NCBI GenBank assembly: GCA_021826525.1
Contig: JAKAZU010000002.1
Coordinates: 66,060 to 130,059, forward strand
DNA from: Thermoplasmata archaeon
GTDB taxonomy: Archaea > Thermoplasmatota > Thermoplasmata > UBA184
Direction: 5' to 3'
Length of the DNA: 64,000 nucleotides
Under the pieces are notes generated by a model. That model did not search any database. It was given only the letters and a program-made list of their open reading frames with translations, and had not been told where the DNA came from. A program made the translations under genes and the position numbers. This document shows, piece by piece, positions 1 through 11,210 of this stretch (its first letter is position 1; each line of letters begins with the position of its first letter).

Positions 1-1
1 G

Positions 2-139
2 TCGATCTGTACCGAGGCCGGGATGTGGGCGATCCGAGAGGAGCGCGACCACGTGCTCGCGACGGATTTTGACCGCGCCGTCGAGAAGGTCGTTGGGGAC
101 GAGGAACTCCGCAAGGAATCCGTCACAATGTTCGCTTGA
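2..139 (+). CDS. Proteasome-activating nucleotidase (PAN), C-terminal end, partial
   Basis: The first 45 codons read as the last helical domain of PAN, the hexameric AAA ATPase that unfolds proteins and feeds them to the 20S proteasome in the cytoplasm. The visible motif is CTEAGMWAIREERD followed by a DF..AVEKV segment, which is typical of PAN and eukaryotic Rpt subunits. The gene begins outside the window. The protein ends in Met-Phe-Ala. PAN normally ends in a hydrophobic-Tyr-X (HbYX) motif that docks into the 20S alpha ring, so Phe here replaces the usual Tyr. The proteasome beta subunit lies about 40 kb away. Confidence is high for the family, limited by the short fragment. Confidence 0.85.
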   Translation, partial: SICTEAGMWAIREERDHVLATDFDRAVEKVVGDEELRKESVTMFA

Positions 140-317
140 TCCCGCGGTCGAGGGACGAGTTCGGCCTCATCGCTGTCGTTCCGAAGTGAGACTCGACGGT
201 TGCCGGCGAGGGAACCGGGGTGTCCAACGCGGATCTCGTATCCGCTGTCGGCGGCCCACCCCGGACCCGGTCGGAGACGCGGGGAGCGGTATCGAGGCGT
301 GGTCCTGACGAAGTCGA

Positions 318-1255
318 CTACCGGGCCGAAGTCAGCTCTGCGCGCGCGACGATCCGAGGCCCGCTACCCACGTTGAGGTCGAATAGGTAGGCGGGCTGCC
401 CCGCCGCATAGACTATCGGGCGATCGGTCTTGATGCGCGCGCGGGGCCCCGAGCGCTCTTCGACCGACATCGGTACGGTCTGCATCCCGACCGCGACCGA
501 CATCCGAGATCCGACCCCCCAATCTCCCTTGTAATAGCGGCACGGGACGAGGCGTTCGCCCACCAGGTCCGCACCGGCGTTGAGCGACCCGGCCGGGGCC
601 AAGACCTGTCCGCGTTCGACCTGGTCGACCTCGACGCCCTTCAGCGCTACTCCCACGCGCTCGCCGGCCCCGGCCTCCTTGACGTCGACATCGTGAACCT
701 GGATCGACCGGATCTCCACGACCGTGTCGGTCGGCCACAGTCGAAGTGGCTCGTGCGCCCGGAGCGTTCCCCGACGCACTACCCCCAGAGCGACCGTTCC
801 GACCCCTTTGACCGGGAAGACGTGGTCGAGCGGCACCGCGACCGGACCCGAGTCGGTGGGAGCCCTCCATGCTTGGACGGTTTCTCGCAGTTGGGGAACA
901 TCCAGCGGAATCCGCGGTGCGGACTCGAGACGGCTGCCTCTCAGCGCCCGCCCCAGCTCGTCCGTCCCGACGGCCGCGCCGGTGACGATCGTGGTCGGCA
1001 GATCGAAGAGCTCCACGGTCGCAATCGTCTCGGCGACCGGGCGCGACAGCTCCGGGACGACGAGCAGGCATCGGTCGGCCATCGCAAGCGCCGAGAGGAG
1101 CGGCGCGAACTTTTCCGGGAACTGCGTCGGCTCGACGAGGGTCGTATGGTGATCGTCGTGGTTCGAGTCGAACAGCGTGAGGTCGGATTGCGTACTCTTC
1201 TTTCCGAGCTGCGACGCCACGCCGTGCGCTCCGACCACCGCGACCGTGACGCCAC

Positions 1256-1259
<4 letters not shown>
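318..1259 (-). CDS. EF-Tu/EF-1A-like translation-factor homologue without intact GTPase motifs
   Basis: This 313-residue protein resembles archaeal EF-1A/SelB-like factors. After about 130 residues come beta-barrel domains 2 and 3, with the recognisable run VFPVKGVGTVALGVVRRG and the KGVEVDQVERGQVLA segment that in EF-1A contacts aminoacyl-tRNA. The N-terminal G domain is shortened. No clean GxxxxGK[ST] loop, DxxG or NKxD motif is visible, so it probably does not hydrolyse GTP. Its start overlaps the clpB stop by ATGA, which makes it the second gene of a clpB operon. Its role is unknown. It could be a regulatory or tRNA-binding relative of EF-1A/SelB. Confidence 0.75.
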
Positions 1260-3874
<2,615 letters not shown>

Positions 3875-3892
3875 TTGCACCGTCGCGAGCCG

Positions 3893-3900
3893 ATTTAAGT
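3893..3900. promoter_or_regulatory. Shared divergent TATA box between clpB and pyrD
   Basis: ATTTAAGT, read as ACTTAAAT on the other strand, sits in the 46-bp gap between the two start codons. It ends about 22 nt before the pyrD GTG and lies 19-35 nt upstream of the two candidate clpB ATGs. A near-palindromic box at these distances could drive both genes, giving a leaderless pyrD transcript. Confidence 0.5.
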
Positions 3901-3920
3901 GCGTCTCCCGTCCCGACGCC

Positions 3921-4865
3921 GTGCCCGATCTCTCGGTAGAGCTTGCCGGAATTCCGCTCAGAAACCCCTTACTCCTCGCGTCGGGAATTTGGGGTGAGAG
4001 CGGGCGGTCCTTGATCGGAGCCTGGGACGCCGGGGCCGGGGGGGTGGTCACCAAATCGATTGGGTCGCGGCCGAGGCCCGGGTACCCGAACCCGACGGTC
4101 GAGGAGTTCGATTCGTGGGGGATGCTGAACGCGATGGGGTTGCCCAACCCGGGGATCGCCGAGTATCCACGCGAGATCCGGGCGGCGCGCGACCACGGCG
4201 TGCTCGTCATCGGGTCGATCTTCGGCGGGACCGCCGAGGAGTTCGCTCGCTTGGCCCGGGAGATGGCGACGACCGGGGTCATCGCCCTCGAGCTCAATCT
4301 GAGCTGCCCTCACGCCGAAGGGTTCGGCACCGAGATCGGGAGCGACCCGAAGGACGTAGAGGAGGTGGTCCGCGCGGTGGTGCGCGAGGTGAAGGTCCCG
4401 GTGATCGCCAAAATCACTCCGAATGCGGCGGACCCGGCGGAGCTGGCCGTCGCGGCCGAGAAAGCGGGAGCGAAGGGGATCAGTGCGATCAACACCGTTC
4501 GGGGCCTGGCGATCGACACCACGCTCGCGCGTCCGGTGCTGGCCCATGGCATTGGGGGCCTCAGCGGTCCGGCGATCAAGTCGGTCGGGCTCGCCGCCGT
4601 CTGGCAGATCTACCGCAGGGTCCAGATCCCGATCGTCGGAGTCGGTGGGATATCGAGCGGCGAGGACGTGCTCGAGTACGTTATGGCGGGCGCCCGCGCG
4701 GTCGAGATCGGCACCGCCGTGGCGCGCGAAGGGGTACGGGTCTTCGGTCGGATCGCTCAGGAGCTCGACCGCGTGCTCTCCGAACGCGGAACGGATCGGC
4801 TCGGGAGCCTGGTGGGAGCGGCTCACCGGGGTTTCGAGATACCGACCGCCGACTTCCCGCCGTGA
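3921..4865 (+). CDS. pyrD: Dihydroorotate dehydrogenase, catalytic subunit (class 1B)
   Basis: PyrD oxidises dihydroorotate to orotate in pyrimidine synthesis using FMN. The 314-aa protein is a TIM barrel. It shows LNLSCPH with the catalytic Cys near residue 130, the INTVRGLAID loop, and the phosphate-binding segments GVGGISSGED and GARAVEIGTA. The active-site Cys, in place of Ser, marks a cytosolic class 1 enzyme. The PyrK electron-transfer subunit follows 31 bp downstream, so this is the 1B type that passes electrons to NAD. The start is GTG 3921, because codons upstream run through the divergent promoter and clpB. Confidence 0.93.
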   Translation: MPDLSVELAGIPLRNPLLLASGIWGESGRSLIGAWDAGAGGVVTKSIGSRPRPGYPNPTVEEFDSWGMLNAMGLPNPGIAEYPREIRAARDHGVLVIGSIFGGTAEEFARLAREMATTGVIALELNLSCPHAEGFGTEIGSDPKDVEEVVRAVVREVKVPVIAKITPNAADPAELAVAAEKAGAKGISAINTVRGLAIDTTLARPVLAHGIGGLSGPAIKSVGLAAVWQIYRRVQIPIVGVGGISSGEDVLEYVMAGARAVEIGTAVAREGVRVFGRIAQELDRVLSERGTDRLGSLVGAAHRGFEIPTADFPP

Positions 4866-4869
4866 CAGG

Positions 4870-4876
4870 CTTTAAC
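4870..4876 (+). promoter_or_regulatory. Possible TATA box for pyrK
   Basis: CTTTAAC lies 21-27 nt before the pyrK GTG at 4897. pyrK therefore may have its own leaderless promoter in addition to read-through from pyrD. Confidence 0.35.
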
Positions 4877-4896
4877 GGCGGCTCTATAGCGTTGCC

Positions 4897-5673
4897 GTGC
4901 ATCGGATCGTGGAGATCGAGGATCGCGTCCTCGAGACCCCTTCCACTGTGACGTGGCGCTTCCCCTACGCGGAGCCCTGCGCCCCCGGCCAGTTCGTGAT
5001 GGTCTGGATCCCGGGGGACGACGAGCTGCCGATGTCGCTCTCCTACACCGACGGACCGTCCAAGGGGGTGACGATCAAGGCCATGGGCTCTACCACCCGT
5101 CACGTTCAGTCCCTTCCCACCGGCACCCGAATCGGGATTCGGGGCCCCTACGGTAACCGGTTCGACCTCACTCCACGGCGCATCCTCGTCGTCGGCGGAG
5201 GATCCGGCACCGCTGTCCTCGCCCCGGGCGCAGAACAGGCCCTGCGATCCGGTGCGCAGGTCACCTGCGCGCTCGGAGCGACGACCGAGCTCGAGCTCCT
5301 ATTTGCGAAGCGCTTGACCGCGGCGGGTGCGCGCGTCGAGGTGTCGACCGACGACGGGACGGCCGGCACGCCCGGGTTCGTCACGGCCGTCGCCGATCGG
5401 CTGCTCGCCGAAGGATCGTTCGACGCGGTGTGGACGTGCGGACCCGAAGTGATGATGCGCAAGGTCGCGGAGTCGGCGCGCTCTCGGGGCATCATCGGAT
5501 ACGGCTCGGTCGAGCGTCATATGAAGTGCGCCCTCGGGATGTGCGATGCCTGCTCGCTGGGGCCGTACCACGTCTGTGTGGATGGGCCCGTCTTCCGTAC
5601 CGAGACGCTCCTCTCCCTGGAGGAGTTCGGCCGTACGAAGCGGGACCCGTCGGGAAGACGGGTACCGCTGTAG
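4897..5673 (+). CDS. pyrK: Dihydroorotate dehydrogenase, electron-transfer subunit (FAD / 2Fe-2S)
   Basis: PyrK carries electrons from PyrD through a [2Fe-2S] cluster and FAD to NAD. The 258-aa protein has an N-terminal ferredoxin-reductase-like FAD domain (CAPGQFVMV; P-MS-S, the flavin-binding segment), a nucleotide-binding VVGGGSGTA loop near residue 95, and a C-terminal cluster motif KCALGMCDAC....C (C-x4-C-x2-C-x7-C). The final Cys spacing is at the short end for the family. It starts at GTG. It is the partner of the gene immediately upstream. Confidence 0.92.
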   Translation: MHRIVEIEDRVLETPSTVTWRFPYAEPCAPGQFVMVWIPGDDELPMSLSYTDGPSKGVTIKAMGSTTRHVQSLPTGTRIGIRGPYGNRFDLTPRRILVVGGGSGTAVLAPGAEQALRSGAQVTCALGATTELELLFAKRLTAAGARVEVSTDDGTAGTPGFVTAVADRLLAEGSFDAVWTCGPEVMMRKVAESARSRGIIGYGSVERHMKCALGMCDACSLGPYHVCVDGPVFRTETLLSLEEFGRTKRDPSGRRVPL

Positions 5674-5763
5674 TGGGCCCAGAGCTGCGGAACGCGGAAA
5701 GGGCCCCGGCCCCGCCGAATGGTTTATAGTGGCCGCTCACTACCAAATCGCAAGGTACATTTT

Positions 5764-7398
5764 GTGAAGGTAATCGTGGTCAGCGGGGGGGTCATTTCCG
5801 GCCTCGGTAAGGGCATCACCACGTCCTCCCTCGGGCGCCTCCTCAAGGCCCGCGGGATCCCCGTCACGATCCTCAAGATCGACCCGTACCTGAACGTCGA
5901 CGCCGGAACGATGAACCCGTACCAGCACGGAGAGGTCTTCGTGCTGGACGACGGCACCGAGGCCGATCTCGACCTTGGGAATTACGAGCGCTTCCTCGGC
6001 CAGAGCCTCTCGGGGACCCACAACCTGACGACCGGCAAGATCTATCGCGCGGTGATCGAGAAGGAACGGCGGGGCGACTACCTCGGAACGACCGTTCAGA
6101 TCATCCCGCACGTCACCGGAGAGATCAAGCGAACCATCCGCGAGGTCGCCCAGGCGGCCGGCGCGGAAGTGATTCTTGTCGAGGTCGGCGGGACCGTGGG
6201 CGACATCGAGTCGATGCCCTTCCTAGAGGCGCTGCGCGAGCTGTCCTACGAGCTGGGCGAGGGCCACACCGCGTTCGTGCACACGACGCTCGTCCCGATC
6301 GTTGGGCCCGTCGGGGAGGCGAAGACGAAACCGACCCAGCATTCCGTTCGCGAGCTGCGCGCCATTGGCATCCGGCCGAACCTGATCATCGCGAGGGGTC
6401 CGGCGCCCCTGGCGGCGGACATCAAGGCGAAGATCTCCCTTTTCTGTGACGTGCCTCCGGAAGCCGTCATCAGCGTGCCCGACCAGCCAACCATCTACGA
6501 GGTGCCGCTCGTCCTCGAAGCGCAGGGTGTCGGGACTCGGCTGACCGAGCTGTTGCACTTGCCCGACCGTCCCCCAGACTATGCCGCCTGGAAGGAGTTC
6601 CTGACGACCTACCGACGGAGCGGGGGATCGATCGAGGTAGCGATCGTCGGAAAGTACACCGAGCTTCGGGACGCGTACCTTTCGCACATCGAAGCGTTCC
6701 ATCACGTGCAGGGTCACCTCGGGGTGGATGTCCGCCTGTCCTGGTACGACGCCGAGGACATTCCGAAGAACCCCACGCTTCTCGCCCGGATCGAGCACGC
6801 CGACGCTCTCCTCGTTCCCGGTGGATTCGGAGCGCGCGGCGTCGAAGGAAAGGTCCAGGCGATCGAAGTCTCCCGTACCCGGGGCATCCCGTTCCTCGGG
6901 GTCTGCTACGGGTTCCAGATCGCCGCGGTCGAATTCGCACGCAATGTGCTCGGCCTCGCCTCGGCGAGCAGCACCGAGATCGAGCCCGAGACCCCCGATC
7001 CCGTCGTCTGCCTCCTCGAGCAGCAGAAGGGCCTCCAGGCCATGGGGGGCACGATGCGCCTCGGCGCGCAGCGTGTCGTCCTCACGCCGGGGTCGCTGAT
7101 CGCCCGCACGTACGGGAAGACCGAGGTCTGGGAGCGGCACCGCCACCGCTACGAGATCAATCCCGCGTACTTCGACCGGTTCCGCGCTGCGGGGCTCGCG
7201 ATTACGGGAACCTCGGTCGACGGTCGCGTTGAGTCCTTCGAGATCGCGGATCACCCGTTCTTCGTCGGAGTACAGTTCCACCCCGAGTTCCTTTCTCGCC
7301 CCGAGGCCCCGCACCCCCTCTATCTCGGCCTCGTTCGCGCCGCGCTGGCCCGGAAGGAGGTGCCGGCTCCTGCCGCTCGCCCGCCGGCTCTCTCGTGA
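5764..7398 (+). CDS. pyrG: CTP synthase
   Basis: PyrG makes CTP from UTP, ATP and glutamine, the last step of the pyrimidine pathway begun by the two genes upstream. The 544-aa length is typical. The N-terminal amidoligase domain starts VSGGVISGLGKGI with the P-loop. The C-terminal class I glutaminase has GVCYGFQIA with the nucleophile Cys and VQFHPEF with the catalytic His/Glu. The open frame extends upstream to 5719, but family homology begins at the GTG at 5764 (VKVIVVSGG). A TATA-like TTTATAG lies at 5723-5729 and an AAGGT at about 5752, so this start probably has a short leader with a weak Shine-Dalgarno. Confidence 0.95.
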   Translation: MKVIVVSGGVISGLGKGITTSSLGRLLKARGIPVTILKIDPYLNVDAGTMNPYQHGEVFVLDDGTEADLDLGNYERFLGQSLSGTHNLTTGKIYRAVIEKERRGDYLGTTVQIIPHVTGEIKRTIREVAQAAGAEVILVEVGGTVGDIESMPFLEALRELSYELGEGHTAFVHTTLVPIVGPVGEAKTKPTQHSVRELRAIGIRPNLIIARGPAPLAADIKAKISLFCDVPPEAVISVPDQPTIYEVPLVLEAQGVGTRLTELLHLPDRPPDYAAWKEFLTTYRRSGGSIEVAIVGKYTELRDAYLSHIEAFHHVQGHLGVDVRLSWYDAEDIPKNPTLLARIEHADALLVPGGFGARGVEGKVQAIEVSRTRGIPFLGVCYGFQIAAVEFARNVLGLASASSTEIEPETPDPVVCLLEQQKGLQAMGGTMRLGAQRVVLTPGSLIARTYGKTEVWERHRHRYEINPAYFDRFRAAGLAITGTSVDGRVESFEIADHPFFVGVQFHPEFLSRPEAPHPLYLGLVRAALARKEVPAPAARPPALS

Positions 7399-8680
7399 GC
7401 TAAAGGAGCGGGACGGGGAGACCGTCCGCATCGCCGGTTTCCTCGAGGAATACCGCGCCCTCGGCGGCGTCGCGTTCGCGGTCGTCCGCGACCGCAGTGG
7501 CGGCACGCAGGTCACCCTGAAGAAGGGGGTCACCGACCCCGCGTTGTTCGCGTTGCTCGCCGAGCTTCCGCGAGAGTCCGTGATCGACGTCACGGGCACG
7601 GTACGTCGATCGGAGAAATCGAACCGAGGCGTCGAGCTGTTGCCCGAGCGGATCGAGGTGCGGGCCCGCGCCGGAGTCCCGCTACCGCTCGGAGTGGTCG
7701 ACCGGGTCTCGGCCGATCTCGATACGCGGCTCAACCACCGCGTGCTCGACCTGCGCAAACCCGAGGTGCGCGCGATCTTCGAGGTCCGGTCCGCCCTGCT
7801 CGCCGGGTTCCGGGAAGCGTTCCTGGAGCGGGGGTTCCTCGAGATTGAAACGCCGAAGCTCTTGCGCGCGGGCGCGGAGGGCGGCGCGACCCTCTTCGCG
7901 GTCGACTACTTCGGGAGCCCGGCGTACCTTGCTCAGAGCCCCCAGCTCTACAAGCAGATGCTGATCGGGGCCGGTTTCGAACGCGTCTTCGAGATCGCTC
8001 CGGCCTTCCGCGCCGAGCCCTCCGACACGGTCCGCCACTTGACCGAGTTCGGCAGCCTCGACGCCGAAATGGGGTACATCGATGACGTGGAGGATGTCCG
8101 CCGGATGCTCGAGGAGGTCCTGGCGGCAGCGATCCGAGCCGCCCATCGCCGCCTCGCCGACGCGGGGAACCCGCATGTCGATCAGCTTCCCGAGGTCCGT
8201 ACTCCGTTCCCCCGCATCCCCTTCTCGACCGCGGAGGAGTGGCTGGGGCGCGCCGGGGCCGGGCTCGACTTCGGCACCGAGGACGAGAAGGCGATCGGGG
8301 AGCGTGCGCTTCAGGAGCACGGGAATCCGTTCTACTATCTCACGGACTTCCCGACGTCGGTCAAGGAGCGGACGTTCTATGCCCAGCGCCAGGACGCCGA
8401 CCCGTCCAGGACCTGGTATTTCGACCTCGACTATCGAGGGGTGGAGATCGTCAGCGGAGGCGCCCGCGAGCACCGACTGGACCGGGTCATCGCGAACATG
8501 AGGTCCGCCGGGCTCGATCCGGGGTCGTTCGAGGGGTACCTGGAAGCCTTCCGCTACGGGATGCCCCCGCACGGTGGCTGGGGCCTCGGCGTCGATCGCT
8601 TGGTCATGGTCCTCCTCGGTCTCGGGAACGCCCGGGAGGCGCGCTTATTCCCCCGCGACCGCTACCGACTGGACCCGTAG
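7370..8680 (+). CDS. aspS: Aspartyl-tRNA synthetase, archaeal type; probable CTG start
   Basis: AspRS attaches aspartate to tRNA-Asp, and in many archaea also to tRNA-Asn. An N-terminal OB-fold anticodon-binding domain (VRIAGFLEEYR) precedes the class II catalytic core: motif 2 FRAEPSDTVRHLTEF and motif 3 GWGLGVDRLVM, ending LFPRDRYRLDP. The reading frame is open inside pyrG, but no ATG, GTG or TTG lies near the expected N-terminus. A strong GGAGGTG (7356-7362) sits 7 nt before CTG 7370, which gives 436 aa, the normal archaeal length. The start therefore overlaps pyrG by 29 bp. The family is very sure, the CTG start is an inference. Confidence 0.9.
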   Translation: MPLARRLSRELKERDGETVRIAGFLEEYRALGGVAFAVVRDRSGGTQVTLKKGVTDPALFALLAELPRESVIDVTGTVRRSEKSNRGVELLPERIEVRARAGVPLPLGVVDRVSADLDTRLNHRVLDLRKPEVRAIFEVRSALLAGFREAFLERGFLEIETPKLLRAGAEGGATLFAVDYFGSPAYLAQSPQLYKQMLIGAGFERVFEIAPAFRAEPSDTVRHLTEFGSLDAEMGYIDDVEDVRRMLEEVLAAAIRAAHRRLADAGNPHVDQLPEVRTPFPRIPFSTAEEWLGRAGAGLDFGTEDEKAIGERALQEHGNPFYYLTDFPTSVKERTFYAQRQDADPSRTWYFDLDYRGVEIVSGGAREHRLDRVIANMRSAGLDPGSFEGYLEAFRYGMPPHGGWGLGVDRLVMVLLGLGNAREARLFPRDRYRLDP

Positions 8681-8691
8681 GAGGTTCGACG

Positions 8692-10815
8692 ATGGTCGCG
8701 GCCAAAAGGACCCTGCCCGCTCCGCCGGAAATCTCGGGCCGATGGGCCGCGGTCTTCGAGGAGGCGGGGGTACGTCCCGCGATCCTGCTCCTTGCGGACC
8801 GGATGCCCGAGGAACGGAGCCTCGAGATGCCGTTCGCGACCCTCGAGGCGATCGACACTACGCTGGCGGACCTTCTGCTCGAGCGGGCCGAGGAAGTGCT
8901 CAGCGCGGGGATGCGGGCGATGCGCGACACCCTCCCGGTCGCGGGGCTCGAGGCCGAAGGGTTGCGCCTCCGCATCACGGGCCTGCCCACGGTCGCCCGT
9001 CGGCCGATCCGTGAGATCCGGGAATCCGACCTCGGGAGGTTCCTCGCGGTCGAGGGTCTCGTCCGCAAGGTCAGCGAGGTGCGACCCCAGATCCGCGATG
9101 CGGTCTTCCAGTGCGTTCTGTGCCGGACCGAGTTCCACGAGCTCCAGGACGACGCATCACTCGTCTTTCGCGAGCCGCTCGAGTGCCCGGAGAGCCAGGG
9201 AGGATGCGGAAAGCCCGCCGGCCGCACCCGGTTCCGCCTTCTCCCCGAGAAGTCCAGCTACGTCGATTCCCAAAGGATCGAAGTGCAGGAAAGCCCCGAA
9301 TCGCTCCATCGCGGCGCGCATCCGCAAGGGGTAACCGTCCTGCTCACGGAGGACCTCGCGGGCAAGGTGATTCCGGGGAACCGGGTCGTCGCGAACGGCG
9401 TCCTGCGCAGCTTCCAGCGGGCCTCTGCTGGCCGCGCCGGGCCGGTCCGCAGCACGACCTTCGATCTGATGCTCCTCGGGAACTCCCTGGAATCGAAGGC
9501 GGTCTCGCTCGAGGAGGTCGAGCTCACCGATGAGGAGGAGCGTCTCGTCCGCCAGTTCGAAGGGGATCCGACCGCCGTCGACAAGATCGTTCTTTCTCTC
9601 GCGCCCACGATCAAGCAGATGGACCAGGAGAAGGAGGCCATCGCGCTCCAGCTCTTCGGCGGTGTCGAAAAGCGGCATCCGGACGGGGTACGGACGCGCG
9701 GGGACATCCATGTCCTGTTGATCGGGGACCCCGGTACGGCGAAGAGCCAGCTCCTGCGCTACGTCGCCGAGGTCGCGCTGCACGGCATCTACACGAGCGG
9801 CAAGGGAGCGACGGCCGCCGGTCTCACGGCCGCGGCGGTGAAGGACGATTTCGCCGGCGGGCGCTGGGTGCTCGAGGCCGGAATGCTGGTCCTGGCCGAC
9901 GGGGGCATGGCGGTCGTCGACGAGCTCGACAAGATGACCGCCGAGGACCGCTCGGCGATGCACGAGGCGCTCGAGCAGCAGACGGTATCGATCGCCAAGG
10001 CGGGGATCACCGCGACGCTCAACGCCCGATGCGCGGTCCTGGCCGCGGCGAACCCAAAGCTCGGACGCTTCAACCCCGACAAGCCGTTCGCCGAGCAGCT
10101 CGACCTGCCTCCGACCCTGTTGTCGCGCTTTGACGTCATCTTCTCGATCCAGGACCGGCCGGAGCCCGAGCGCGATCGACTGCTCGCGAACCAGATCCTA
10201 ACCTCGCACCAGGAAGGCGCGCCCGGGGGTTCGGATCCGGGAGTCACCGGTCGGGCCGCCCGATCGGCGCCGTTCGCTCCCGAGTTCCTGAAGAAGTACA
10301 TCGCCTACGCGCGCCAGCGCGTCTCTCCCCAGCTCTCGGACGAAGCGCGGAAGGTGCTCGAGGACTTCTACGTTCGGGTCCGCCGGCAGGGGGAAGGTCC
10401 CGGGGCTCCCGTCCCGATCACCGCGCGCCAGCTGGAAGCGCTCATCCGCCTTTCGGAGGCCGCCGCCCGCGCCCGCCTCTCCCAGAGCGTGGGCATCGAA
10501 GACGCTCAGCGCGCGATCCGCGTCGTGGAGAACTTCATGTCCCGGGTCTCGAAGGACGAGGACGGTAAGCTCGACGTCGACCTCGTGATGACCGGGCACA
10601 GCGCGAGCCAGCGCGAGCGGCTCGAGACGCTCCTGACGATCATGCGCACGCTCATGGAACGACCCCAAGGATCGTTCACGCTCGCCGAAGTCCAGGCGGA
10701 GGCGTTGAAGTCGGGGATCGAGACGCAGCGCACGGAAGCGCTCTTCTTCGTATTGCGGAACCAGGGCGAGATCATGGAGCCGCAGCCCGACGTCTGGCAG
10801 CTCGTTCGGTTCTGA
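8692..10815 (+). CDS. mcm: Replicative minichromosome maintenance helicase
   Basis: MCM forms the hexameric helicase that unwinds DNA at archaeal replication forks. In the 707 residues: an N-terminal domain with a zinc-binding region (CVLC about residue 142, then two more Cys), an OB fold, then the AAA core with Walker A GDPGTAKSQ, Walker B GMAVVDELDKM, sensor 1 LAAANP and the arginine finger LLSRFD, and a C-terminal winged helix. Walker B reads DELDKM where most MCMs have DEFDKM. The start is fixed by GGAGGT ending 6 nt before ATG 8692, and the gene follows aspS by 11 bp. No intein is present. Confidence 0.96.
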   Translation: MVAAKRTLPAPPEISGRWAAVFEEAGVRPAILLLADRMPEERSLEMPFATLEAIDTTLADLLLERAEEVLSAGMRAMRDTLPVAGLEAEGLRLRITGLPTVARRPIREIRESDLGRFLAVEGLVRKVSEVRPQIRDAVFQCVLCRTEFHELQDDASLVFREPLECPESQGGCGKPAGRTRFRLLPEKSSYVDSQRIEVQESPESLHRGAHPQGVTVLLTEDLAGKVIPGNRVVANGVLRSFQRASAGRAGPVRSTTFDLMLLGNSLESKAVSLEEVELTDEEERLVRQFEGDPTAVDKIVLSLAPTIKQMDQEKEAIALQLFGGVEKRHPDGVRTRGDIHVLLIGDPGTAKSQLLRYVAEVALHGIYTSGKGATAAGLTAAAVKDDFAGGRWVLEAGMLVLADGGMAVVDELDKMTAEDRSAMHEALEQQTVSIAKAGITATLNARCAVLAAANPKLGRFNPDKPFAEQLDLPPTLLSRFDVIFSIQDRPEPERDRLLANQILTSHQEGAPGGSDPGVTGRAARSAPFAPEFLKKYIAYARQRVSPQLSDEARKVLEDFYVRVRRQGEGPGAPVPITARQLEALIRLSEAAARARLSQSVGIEDAQRAIRVVENFMSRVSKDEDGKLDVDLVMTGHSASQRERLETLLTIMRTLMERPQGSFTLAEVQAEALKSGIETQRTEALFFVLRNQGEIMEPQPDVWQLVRF

Positions 10816-10822
10816 GCGCGCG

Positions 10823-10839
10823 GCCCCCGGTCCGGGGGC
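10823..10839 (+). repeat. G+C-rich stem-loop after mcm
   Basis: GCCCCC (10823-10828) pairs with GGGGGC (10834-10839) across a 5-nt loop, 7 nt after the mcm stop and just before the promoter of the next gene. There is no T run after it. It is a candidate 3'-end element, see the matching stem-loops near other gene ends. Confidence 0.45.
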
Positions 10840-10844
10840 TCGGC

Positions 10845-10852
10845 GATATATG
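10845..10852 (+). promoter_or_regulatory. TATA box for the DUF424-nmd3 operon
   Basis: GATATATG is centred about 29 nt before the ATG at 10878, the expected spacing for a leaderless or nearly leaderless archaeal transcript. Confidence 0.6.
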
Positions 10853-10877
10853 CGGGTCCTGAGGTCTCCTTCGGGTC

Positions 10878-11201
10878 ATGGCCGAGGCGCAGGGCGCGAT
10901 CGTGATGCGGATCCACCGGATCCGCGCGGAGTTCGTCGTCGCCGCGTGCGACGCCGAGCTGATCGGCCAGGAAGTTCCGGTCGGCTCGAAAGGTCGAAAG
11001 GTGCGCATCAGCGAGCAGTTCTACGGAGAGCGGAAGGTCTCTCCCGAGGAGCTCCTGTGGGCCCTCGCTCGCGCGACGACCGCGAACCTTCTCGGGAGCC
11101 GCGTGACGCGCCTCGCGCGCGAGGCCGGCTACGTCGACGAAGGTTGTACCGGCACGCTCGGGGGCATCCCCCATGCCGAGATCTTCTCGATGAGCGCGTA
11201 A
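10878..11201 (+). CDS. DUF424 family protein
   Basis: The 107-aa protein matches the conserved archaeal DUF424 pattern: VAACDAELIGQ near the N-terminus, an ISEQFYGERKVSPEE segment, an alpha-helical ATTANLLGSR stretch and a GGIPHAEIF ending. The function is unknown. The family is nearly universal in Euryarchaeota and usually lies beside translation or replication genes. Here it starts the operon with nmd3, 9 bp upstream of it, which hints at a translation-related role (inference). Confidence 0.85.
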   Translation: MAEAQGAIVMRIHRIRAEFVVAACDAELIGQEVPVGSKGRKVRISEQFYGERKVSPEELLWALARATTANLLGSRVTRLAREAGYVDEGCTGTLGGIPHAEIFSMSA

Positions 11202-11210
11202 CGGGGGCCG

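Noticed and set aside
3875..4297. N-terminal extension of the clpB frame
   Set aside because: It runs antisense through the first third of pyrD and through the shared promoter, and ClpB homology starts only at MGPMRIERLT.
8239..8691. Long upstream extension of the mcm frame inside aspS
   Set aside because: MCM homology and a good Shine-Dalgarno both begin at ATG 8692. The extension is Arg/Gly-rich shadow of aspS.
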